Positions 42,401 through 50,776 of a stretch of 64,000 nt of DNA are shown here, piece by piece (within the stretch, counting starts at the first letter, position 1; each line of letters opens with the position of its first letter). Made by a program: the position numbers and the translations under genes. This DNA comes from RUG369 sp050949645 (lineage in GTDB: Bacteria; Planctomycetota; Planctomycetia; Pirellulales; Thermoguttaceae): assembly GCA_050949645.1 (NCBI GenBank), contig JBMNGC010000001.1:1736001-1800000 (forward strand). The letters are read 5' to 3'. A model generated the notes under the pieces. That model had not been told where the DNA came from, made no database searches, and saw nothing but the letters and a program-made list of their open reading frames with translations.

Positions 42401-45400
42401 TCAGATCCCTTCGTCGAAGTAATCGACAAACGCGTCCTCAAGGAGCGCGCCGGAAGTATAATCGCCATACTCCCAGGCGCCAATGTCGACGCTACCGCCG
42501 TTGACGCGTGTATGACCCTCAACGTCAGAGGAACCGAGGTCGACGGGCACGTCAGTCGTACCAGAGTCGACGAGACTGATTGTCGCGTCTCGCTCATGGT
42601 TGCCTTGACATGCGGGGACGAGCGTATCTTGAATTTCGCCGGTTTCATAATCCAGGACGGTGGCAAGAACGCTTTCCTCGACGGTGTAGACCGTCGCCAC
42701 GTTGCGTCGCTTAATCGCCCCATTTGAATTGTCGCTATCATAGCTGTGGGCAGCGACCTGACCTCTCGTCGCAACGAGGCCGTAAACCCAAATAGAAGTT
42801 CCGCGCTCAAGATAGATCCCGCGAGGAGCGCTGGGATCGGCGTTCTCGACCGCGACGACCGTGTTGTAAACCTCTACGTCGGCGCTCTCACTGCCGACAT
42901 AGAGCCCGTAGCAGCCGTTATCGCCGTCGATAACGATCGTACAGTTGGCAATAGCGCCGCTGTTGTTCGCGTTGATCATAACGCCCGAGTTGTCCTTGAA
43001 GAACGAACTCACGATGCACAGGTTCGAGTGGTCGTCCGAGTAAACCACGCCGCCGTCGACGGCGCTGGCGTTGCCCGTAAAGACGCAAGCATACCCGTTA
43101 AGATTGCCGCCGTTCGTGACGGTAATCGCGCTGCCTTCCGGAGAACCGGCGTCGCCGCCCGTGAACTCCAGGCCCGAAACTTCAAGCGTGCAACCGTCGA
43201 CGCTCAGCGCTCCGTGCCCTTCGGCGCCGTACGAGGAATCGATCGTCACCCTGGCGGCCGGATCGGCGGAAATGACGACGTCATAGGTCGTGATATCGAT
43301 TGGGCTTTCAAGCTTCACCGTCGAAATATGTTCGGCAAAAGTAACCGCTTCGGGATTCAGACCGATGGCTCTGAGCTCCTGTTGATAAGCGATCGCCTCA
43401 CGGAGCGAGGTCGCGCCGTCGTAAGGGTCGACGACGTCTTCGCTCGTGGTAACGATAAGGTTATTTTGCTCAAGTCCGTTCCAGAGCGATACGCCGTTCT
43501 GCGCGAGCGCGCGGACCCGAATCTTGAAATGCGCCTTGTCGGCGTCGGGCTGCGTCGCCGTAACAATGCCGTTCTCAACCGTATACGTAACGCGCGGGAG
43601 GTTGAGCCACACGGGATAGTCGCCGTCGGAATAATAATACTCGAACTGGTAGCCGGTAGCGTCGGAATACTCGTTGAAGAACAGCGCAATCGAGCCGTCT
43701 TCCGCGACCGTCTGCGTAAGAACGGGCAGATACTCGTCGGCGCTCGCAACGATCGTGTCGGCGTAGACGACCGTCTGACGCGTCGGATCCGCAGCGTCGG
43801 TCGCAACAAGCTTATAACGAACGCCGTTCGTGACGGCGTCGACCGTCAGGGACGCGGACGTCGCGCCCTCGATTTCAGTCCATGTCACGGCGTCTGAATT
43901 GTTGTCGAGCATGATCGAGGAACTCGCGTTCGTCGAACTGTACCACTGGTAGGTAACGTCCGTTTCCGGCGTCGTCGTCGCCGTAATCGTATAAACATAG
44001 TTTTGACGAGCGTCGAACGCGTCGTAATTGAGCTCGACTCCGATCGGGTCGTAGCTCAGGTCCATCTCGTCGAGAACGGCGTCGTTCGCGTCAAACGCGA
44101 CGATCTTGAACTGGCCTTCCGCGCCCGCGTTCAACATGTTCACCGTATAAGAGACTTCGCCGTCTTTAATCGTCGCGTTACCCGACGTCACCGCGCCGTC
44201 GGAAACGGTGATATCGGCGGCGCGAGCCCAAACGCCATTCGAATTCAGCTTAAGGAAGCGGTACTTCGCAACGTCCGCGTTGTAGTTCCAGTTCACCGTT
44301 ACGTTGCGGTTGAGCGTGTAGTACGGGTCAAAGCTATAGTCCTCGAGGGGTTCGATCTCTCGCGAGACGACAATCTCCGAAGAACTACCCGCCGAAGAAC
44401 CGGTTCCGGTCACCATAACGCGGACGCCGCTAGCCGAGGAGGAGTCCGTCGTATAAGAGGTCAGACCAGAGGCTTCCGAAATCTCGACGTCGCCGTCAGC
44501 AGTAATGTAATACCACTTAATCGTGTAGCTCGCGTCATCAGAAGCCCTGATCGTTACGTCGATCGTATCGCCGTCCCAATATGAGGATGCGTCCGTCGTC
44601 GCGACGACCGGCGCGATGACGCTCTCGTGATAACCGAGAACCTCGCCGCCGCCGTAGCCGTAAACTCGGTACTGATAGCTCTTGCCGGCATAAAGTCCGT
44701 TGAGCGTGAAAGTTGTGTCGGTCAGACTCTGCGCGCGAGGAACGTCCGCCCAGCCGTAGGTCCCATTCGGCAACAGCCGATAGGCGCGGATACGATAGGT
44801 CGACGCGCCGTCGATCGCGTCCCAGGTGATCGTCGCCTGACGAGTCGGCGCCTGACGAGTCGGCGCGTTGTAATCGACGTCGAACTTGTTCACAAACTGT
44901 GCAAAGGTAATTTCGGAGCTCGAACCAGACGAAACGCCGGTACCAGTCGCCACAACTTTGATCGTTCCAAGTTCTTCCGCAGGAGTGTAGGAGAGAAGTC
45001 CCGCAGCTTCCGTGATCTCTGTTTCGCCGTCGTCAGTAACGGAGTACCACTTAATATCCGCGGACGAATTGTCGGCGCCATCCAACGTAATTTCAATCGG
45101 TTTACTAACTTTGTACGTCTCGGAAGTAGAGGCAAGGCGGACCGGCGCGAAGGTTCCCTCGAGCGGTTCGAATTCGGCAAGAGGAACGCCGTTTTCAGCG
45201 GCGCCGTAAACTCGAAGCGAGTACGACCGACCGACGTAAAGACCATTGACCTGGAGGGTCGTCGTATCGGCGTCAAGCTTTCTGTAGGTAATCCAGGTCT
45301 CTCCGCTGTCGCGGGAAATCTTAACGTTGTACTTAACGACGTCGGCGTCGTCGAACGCGTTCCAGGAGACGTTGTAGGAGTCAGAACGTTCGGCGGCGGT

Positions 45401-45604
45401 AAAGGCCAGGTCAGACGAGGTCTCTTCAAGTTCGCCAAGATTGACAATTTCGTCAGAAAAATCACTCGTAGCTACCAGTGCGCTCGCCGCTTCCACAGCG
45501 ACGACGGAGTCCAAGGGAGTCGCGGACAGCATCTGGCGATCTTCGAGGTTTTCAAGGCGAAGAAGACGTTTGGCATTAGATTTGTAACCTGTACTTGTTT
45601 TCAT
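42401..45604 (-). CDS. LEPR-XLL-type surface protein with Fn3/Ig-like domains and beta-helix, intact
   Basis: A 1067-residue secreted protein and the intact member of the 39-50 kb family. N-terminus: RLLRLENLEDRQMLSA. Then Fn3-like domain (YNVKISRDSGETWITYRKLD), Ig-like (DIKWYSVTDDGETEITEAAG), second Fn3 (RIRAYRLLPNGTYGWADVPR), second Ig-like (TIKWYYITADGDVEISEASG), two further beta domains (to about 720), and a parallel beta-helix (about 720-1040) that opens with VVDPYDGATSLREAIAY and closes with SVDIGAWEYGDY. The last residues are LLEDAFVDYFDEGI. A 15-bp direct duplication (44835-44864) adds APTRQ to the second Fn3 domain. Promoter at 46007-46035, long leader, terminator at 42321. Probably an adhesin or envelope protein; ligand unknown. 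Confidence 0.88.
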   Translation of the reverse strand: MKTSTGYKSNAKRLLRLENLEDRQMLSATPLDSVVAVEAASALVATSDFSDEIVNLGELEETSSDLAFTAAERSDSYNVSWNAFDDADVVKYNVKISRDSGETWITYRKLDADTTTLQVNGLYVGRSYSLRVYGAAENGVPLAEFEPLEGTFAPVRLASTSETYKVSKPIEITLDGADNSSADIKWYSVTDDGETEITEAAGLLSYTPAEELGTIKVVATGTGVSSGSSSEITFAQFVNKFDVDYNAPTRQAPTRQATITWDAIDGASTYRIRAYRLLPNGTYGWADVPRAQSLTDTTFTLNGLYAGKSYQYRVYGYGGGEVLGYHESVIAPVVATTDASSYWDGDTIDVTIRASDDASYTIKWYYITADGDVEISEASGLTSYTTDSSSASGVRVMVTGTGSSAGSSSEIVVSREIEPLEDYSFDPYYTLNRNVTVNWNYNADVAKYRFLKLNSNGVWARAADITVSDGAVTSGNATIKDGEVSYTVNMLNAGAEGQFKIVAFDANDAVLDEMDLSYDPIGVELNYDAFDARQNYVYTITATTTPETDVTYQWYSSTNASSSIMLDNNSDAVTWTEIEGATSASLTVDAVTNGVRYKLVATDAADPTRQTVVYADTIVASADEYLPVLTQTVAEDGSIALFFNEYSDATGYQFEYYYSDGDYPVWLNLPRVTYTVENGIVTATQPDADKAHFKIRVRALAQNGVSLWNGLEQNNLIVTTSEDVVDPYDGATSLREAIAYQQELRAIGLNPEAVTFAEHISTVKLESPIDITTYDVVISADPAARVTIDSSYGAEGHGALSVDGCTLEVSGLEFTGGDAGSPEGSAITVTNGGNLNGYACVFTGNASAVDGGVVYSDDHSNLCIVSSFFKDNSGVMINANNSGAIANCTIVIDGDNGCYGLYVGSESADVEVYNTVVAVENADPSAPRGIYLERGTSIWVYGLVATRGQVAAHSYDSDNSNGAIKRRNVATVYTVEESVLATVLDYETGEIQDTLVPACQGNHERDATISLVDSGTTDVPVDLGSSDVEGHTRVNGGSVDIGAWEYGDYTSGALLEDAFVDYFDEGI

Positions 45605-46006
45605 TTTGTACTGATCCCAAAGTTAGAGGTCGTAACGGTAATGTTATTGAAGCTCGCAACAGACGGTCGCGAGCAAAGATTGTGGAAATACTACAACGTA
45701 AGGCTTTTAAGATAAGCGATTCCAGTTGTCGGTAACAGCAAGTTGAGGTCGCTGCCAGAAATCCGTCGCCCCCGACGTCAAACCGTCGACGAAAGGGCGC
45801 AGCATGGAATCTCTTATAACAAACGCAGGCAACGAAAAGGGTTGTAGCGCCACCCCGCTGCATTAAAACGTAAAAGGCCATTTTATCAACAGCCGCTACG
45901 GCGTTTGCCAGTCCCCAACGCGCTTCAACTCAGTTCCGCGATGAAGGGGAAAGCCTCGGAGCGGCTCTTACCTCATCTTCACTCTGGACGGAGTAAAAGC
46001 CCAATA
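45605..46006 (-). repeat. Conserved upstream leader, copy 2 (gap 45605-46491)
   Basis: Matches the leaders upstream of the 41678 and 49658 genes (CAGACGG near the start codon, CGTCGACGAA, GAAAGCCTCGGAGCG, GACGGAGTAAAA). Beyond the promoter, 46036-46416 holds an AT-rich stretch with TTTTTATAAAAATTT shared with the other copies, and no gene. Confidence 0.65.
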
Positions 46007-46035
46007 ATATTTTATCCGATCCCTGATGAAGTCAA
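46007..46035 (-). promoter_or_regulatory. Promoter of the 45604 surface-protein gene
   Basis: Minus strand: TTGACT (46035-46030), then AAATAT (46012-46007) at 17 bp or TAAAAT (46014-46009) at 15 bp. Confidence 0.5.
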
Positions 46036-46416
46036 GTGTTTTCCTCCTGTTTTCTTTGTTTTTATAAAAATTTCTGAACTTTTTTTGCTAAAACGTCGTT
46101 TTGGTAAAAAATTCTTACCAAACGCACCTTCACGCCTGGTCGCTCTTGAGCGCAATCTTTTCGTAAAATTGGCCTCTGAGGATCGACGCGACAACCAAAA
46201 AATCCCTCCCCAGATCGGAAAACTCTCGCGGACGCCCTCGGATCTTGCCGTCGATGAAGACCTCCGCTCGTTACATTTGTCATGACTGGCGAATTCAATG
46301 TTAGATAGATCTTCTCTATCCTCGCTGCGTGACGGAATTTGACGTCGACGCGAATCGCTCTTCCACAAACGAGACTTACGACGGCAGAGGAACCGCTCAA
46401 CCGTCGTACTGGAGTA

Positions 46417-46453
46417 AACCGGGACGCGATCGCTTGCAAATCGCGCCCGGTTT
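46417..46453 (-). terminator. Terminator of the 49658 surface-protein gene
   Basis: AACCGGGACGCGAT / ATCGCGCCCGGTT with one bulged base; same family of hairpins as 39201 and 42321. Confidence 0.7.
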
Positions 46454-46491
46454 CTTTAACCACGCGTCAACAAAGACTTGCGTCTTTTCGC

Positions 46492-49400
46492 TCAAAATTC
46501 GTTGTCGAAGTAATCGGCAAAGGCGTCGTCAAGGAGAGAGCTGGACGCGTAGTTACCATACTCCCAGGCGCCAATATCGATCCTGTTATTGACGCGACGA
46601 TGGCCCGCGACGTCATAGGGGCCGACGTCCGTGAGTATGTCGACTGTACCCGTGTCGACAAGGTTGAGCGTCATATTCATGACGCCCAACCTGGCCGAGA
46701 CGGTTCTGTTCTGAATTTCAAAGGTATCGTAATTGAGGACCCCGGCCAGAACATTTTCCACAACGGAGTAAATCTCGGAACCAGTAAGACTCCCGTTCGT
46801 TCTTCCGTCATAATTGCTGGCGCCAATCTGGCCTCTCGTTACGACAAGGTCATAAGCTTCGGCCGTGGCGCCGCTCGAGACAAAGACTCCGCGAGGCGCC
46901 GCGCCCGTCGCATTCTTGACCGCAACGATCGTGTTGAATATCTTCAGGTTCCTGCTGGTGGGACCGACGTAGATCCCGTAATCGCCTTTACTTCCGTCGA
47001 TAACGAACGTGCAGTTAACAATCTTGCCTCGGCCGCTTGCGTTAACCATAACGCCGGTGTTGTCTTTGAAGCCCGAGCTCGTAAGCCTGATGTGGGAGAA
47101 AGTATCTTCAGAATAGACCACGCCGCCGCCTACAGAACTGGTGTTGCCCGTAAAGAGGCAAGAGTCCGACCTGAAGCTGCCGCCGTTCCGTATCGTCGCC
47201 ATGCTGCCCTCTCCCGCGCCCGTAACCCCGCCGGTGAAGACCAGATTCCGGGTGTTGAGATCATATTCGTCGACCACAAAAGCGCCGTGGTCGCCGCCAT
47301 ACGAGGAATCGATCGTTATCTTGTCGTTCGTTCTGCCGGCAATAGTGACCTCGCCGACGGAGATAGTGATAGGGCTCTCAAGCTTCACCGTCGAAATATA
47401 ATCGGCAAAGGTTATGGTACTGGGGTTGGAGACGTTAACTGGAAGCGTCTGACAGTAAGCGACCGCCTCACGGAGCGAGGTCGCGCCGTCGTAAGGGTCG
47501 ACGACGTCTTCGCTCGTGGTAACGATAAGGTTATTTTGCTCAAGTCCGTTCCAGAGCGATACGCCGTTCTGCGCGAGCGCGCGGACCCGAATCTTGAAAT
47601 GCGCCTTGTCGGCGTCCGGCTGCGTCGCCGTAACAACGCCGTTCCTCACCGTATACGTGACGTGCTGGAGGTTCAGCCACACGGGATAGTCGCCGTCGGT
47701 GTAGTAATACTCGAACTGGTAGCCGGTCGCGTTGGAGTACGCGTTGAACGAGAGCGCAATCGAACCGTCTGGCGCGACGGACTGATTGAGCCGCGGCAGA
47801 TACTGGGATGCGCTTGCAATGATCGTGTCGGCGTAGACGACCGTCTGACGAGTCGGATCGGCAGCGTCGGTTGCGACGAGCTTGTAACGAACGCCATTTG
47901 TAACAGTACCTACCGTCAAGGACGCCGAAGTCGCGCCGGCGACGGGGGACCATGTCGCGGTATCGGAACGGTTGTCGAGCATGTACGAGGAACTCGCGTT
48001 CGTCGAACGATACCACTGGTAGGTAACGTCCGTCTCAGGAGTCGTCGTCGCCGTAATCGTATAGATATTGTTTTGACGAGCGTCGAACGCGTCGTACTTA
48101 AACTCGACGCCGATCGGGTCGTAGTTAAGTTCCATCTCGTCGAGAACGACGTCGTCCGCATCAAACGCGAGGATCTTGAACTGACCTTCCACGCCCGCGT
48201 TGACCATATTCACTTTATAGGAAACTTCGCCGTCTTGAATCGTTGCGTTACCAGACGTCACTGCGCCGTCGGAAACGGTGATATCGGCGGCGCGAGCCCA
48301 GACGCCATTCGAATTAAGCTTGAGGAAGCGGTACTTCGCGACGTCCTCATGGTAATTCCAGTTCGCCGTCACGTTGCGGTTAAGCGTGTAGTACGCGTCA
48401 AAGCTGTAGTCAGTGAGGTAGGTAATCTCTCGCGAGACGAAAATCTCTGACGCGCTACCCGCCGAGGAACCGGTTCCTGTCACTGTAATACGGACGCCGT
48501 GCGCCGAGGAGGAGTCCGGCGCATAAGAGGTCAGGCCAGACGCTTCCGCAATCTCGACGTCGCCGTCGTTCGTAACGTAGTACCACTTAATCGTATAGCT
48601 CGCGTCCTCCGAGGCACGGATCAACACGTCGATTGTGTCGCCAGTCTGATACGAGATCGTGTTCGCCGACGCGCTGACCGGCGCGATGACGCCTTCGTGA
48701 TACCCAACAATCTCGCGGCCGTCGTACCCGTAAACGCGATACTGATAGCTTTTGCTCGCATAAAGGCCGTTAAGCGTGAAAGTGGCGTCGGTCAGACTCT
48801 GCGCACGCGGAACGTCCGCCCAACCGTAGGCGCCGTTCGGCAACTGCCGATAGGCGCGTATACGATAGGACGACGCGTCGTCGATCGCGTCCCAGGTGAT
48901 CGTCGCCTGATGAGTCGACGCGTTGTAATCGACGTCGAACTTGTTCACAAACTGCGCAAAGGTAACTTCGGAGCTCGAACCCGACGAAACGCCGGTCCCC
49001 ATCGCCACAACTTTGATCGTCCCAAGCTCTTCCGTCGGCGTGTAGGAAAGGAGCCCCGCCGCTTCCGAAATCTCAGTTTCACTGTCGTCGGAGACGGAGT
49101 ACCACTTAATATCTGCGGACGAATTGTCGGCGCCCTCCAACGTAACTTCAATCGGCTGATTAACTTTGTACGTCTCGGAAGTAGAGGTAAGGCGGACCGG
49201 CGCGAAGGTTCCCTCGAGCGGTTCGAATTCGGCAAGAGGAACGCCGTTTTCAGCGGCGCCGTAAACTCGAAGCGAGTACGACCGACCGACGTAAAGACCA
49301 TTGACCTGGAGCGTTGTCGTATCGGCGTCAAGCTTTTTGTAGGTAATCCAGGTCTCCCCGCCGTCGCGAGAAATCTTCACATTGTACTTAACGACGTCGG

Positions 49401-49658
49401 CGGCGTCGAAAGAGTCCCAAGAGACATTGTAGGAGTTAGGCCGTTCGACGGCGGCAAAGGTCAGGTCAGACGAGGTCTCTTCAAGGCGTCCAGGTTCACA
49501 ACTTCGTCAGAAAAATCATTCGTTGCGATCAGCGCGCTCGTCGCTGCCGCAGCGGCGACGGAATCCAAGGGCGTCGCAGACAGCATCTGACGATCTTCAA
49601 GGTTTTCAAGGCGAAGAAGACGATTAGAATTAAACTTATCAGCTGTGGTCGTTCTCAT
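46492..49658 (-). pseudogene. LEPR-XLL-type surface protein, paralog of 42401-45604, frameshifted near its N-terminus
   Basis: Start ATG at 49658 (MRTTTADKFNSNRLLRLENL), end LLDDAFADYFDNEF at 46492. Length 3167 bp is 1056 codons minus one base. The frame is lost near 49486, where the intact paralog reads CTTCAAGTTCGCC and this copy CTTCAAGGCGTCC. Downstream of the break the frame is open for more than 960 codons with the same domain order as the 42401-45604 protein: two Fn3/Ig-like pairs, two beta domains and a beta-helix (DPYDGATSLREAVAYCQ to RIDIGAWEYGNY). The long, unscarred second frame argues for a very recent inactivation or a base error. Segments such as 47470-47640 are almost identical to 43400-43560 while the beta-helix differs more. 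Confidence 0.85.
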
Positions 49659-50045
49659 TTTCTCAGATCCCATGGCAATGTATCTAAGCGACGTCGCCTC
49701 AACAGGCACGCAACGGAAGTTGCGCGCTGAAGCGTTTGAGACATTAAACGCAAGACTTCAGATAAGCGATTTCACTGGTAACAGCGAGTTAACGGCAACT
49801 ACCAAGTCTCCGTCGACGAATACGCCGAACTGTCGACGAAAGAAAAAAGGGGACTCAAATAACGAACGACCCAAGCGACGAAACAGCGGGTAACGCCGCC
49901 CAGCAGCGTCAAAAAGCAAGGCCTCTTCCAGCAATTACCGCACCTACCTACCCCCAATACGCTACAGAACCGGTTCTGTCGTAAAGGAGGAAATCTCAGA
50001 GCGCCTTTATCCTGCTCTGCTCATAGAACGGAGCATGATAATCTT
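49659..50045 (-). repeat. Conserved upstream leader, copy 3 (gap 49659-50776)
   Basis: Leader of the 49658 gene, resembling those at 41679 and 45605 (CGTCGACGAA, CAATTACCGC, CTCAGAGCGC, GAACGGAGCA). Beyond the promoter, 50075-50453 contains the AT-rich TTTTTATAAAAATTTTCGAAC element, a decayed copy of the family terminator (about 50386-50425), and no gene. Confidence 0.6.
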
Positions 50046-50074
50046 AATTCTTTCCCCCCTTCCAATGACGTCAA
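50046..50074 (-). promoter_or_regulatory. Promoter of the 49658 surface-protein gene
   Basis: Minus strand: TTGACG (50074-50069), 17 bp, AGAATT (50051-50046), in the same position relative to the leader as in the paralogs. Confidence 0.4.
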
Positions 50075-50453
50075 GCATTTAGAGCCGGTTTTCAACCTTT
50101 TTATAAAAATTTTCGAACATTTTGTTAAAATGCCCTCATTAACTACAGAAAATTCCGATGGCTCTGCAATCGGCAATCGAGTTTCCCCTCTTGTAGCGCA
50201 TGCCTTAACTTATAAATCTAATGTTAGATAAACAGTTTTTTGATATGACTTATTCTGTGTCGAAGAGCGCCGAGGTCGCAGAAAACAACATGACATGTCG
50301 TGCGGAGATAAAGCGCCCTGATTCTTCAACGGCGCGTCGTCTTATATATTGGCAAGAGTTGCATTTGACAACCTTATAGAAGAAAACCGGGGCGCGTTCC
50401 TCTGAAAATCGCAATCCGTTCTCCTTTACCTACAGTTTAACAACGAGTTACAT

Positions 50454-50520
50454 CTATTTAACGCCGACTTCTTCGTCGAAATAATCCACGAACGCGTCCT
50501 CAAGGAGCGCGGCGGAGGCG
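50454..50520 (-). pseudogene. C-terminal tail remnant of a fourth 39-50 kb family member
   Basis: Minus strand encodes ASAALLEDAFVDYFDEEVGVK and a stop, matching the family tail (LLEDAFVDYFDEGI in the intact paralog). Upstream, instead of Ig-like or beta-helix sequence, it runs almost directly into family leader sequence (about 50550 onward). The central gene, including the N-terminal motif, has been deleted. Confidence 0.75.
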
Positions 50521-50549
50521 TCAATCATCGCGACGCCGAGCAGTTTCGA

Positions 50550-50717
50550 AAAGCAAGAAATTCCTCAAGTAATTACCGCGCTTGTCTGCTTCCGAAACGC
50601 CATATAACCTGGTTTCATTGTAAAGAGGGACGCCTTGAGGGGCATTATACCCACTCCCTGCGCAAGGTTAGAACACGAAGACTCATTCTACTACGCTCAC
50701 AGGCCGTCAAGCGTCAA
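50550..50717 (-). repeat. Partial leader and promoter of the deleted family member
   Basis: Carries AAGAAATTCCTC, AATTACCGCGCTT and GACGCCTTGAGGGGCATTAT in the same order as the leader at 41679-42079, and a promoter-like TTGACG (50710-50705) 14 bp from TAGAAT (50690-50685). Confidence 0.6.
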
Positions 50718-50776
50718 GACGACCTTTTTATTTTAGCACAAAAACTTTGGACGTTTTGTGATAAAAAAGTCAATCG

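Noticed and set aside
46339..48450. 703-codon plus-strand open frame
   Set aside because: Complement of a surface-protein gene whose minus-strand product has Fn3, Ig-like and beta-helix domains; the plus translation has no fold.
40733..49486. Phase variation by slippage in the frameshifted surface-protein genes
   Set aside because: The breaks are not in long homopolymers or short tandem repeats, so a reversible switch is not supported.
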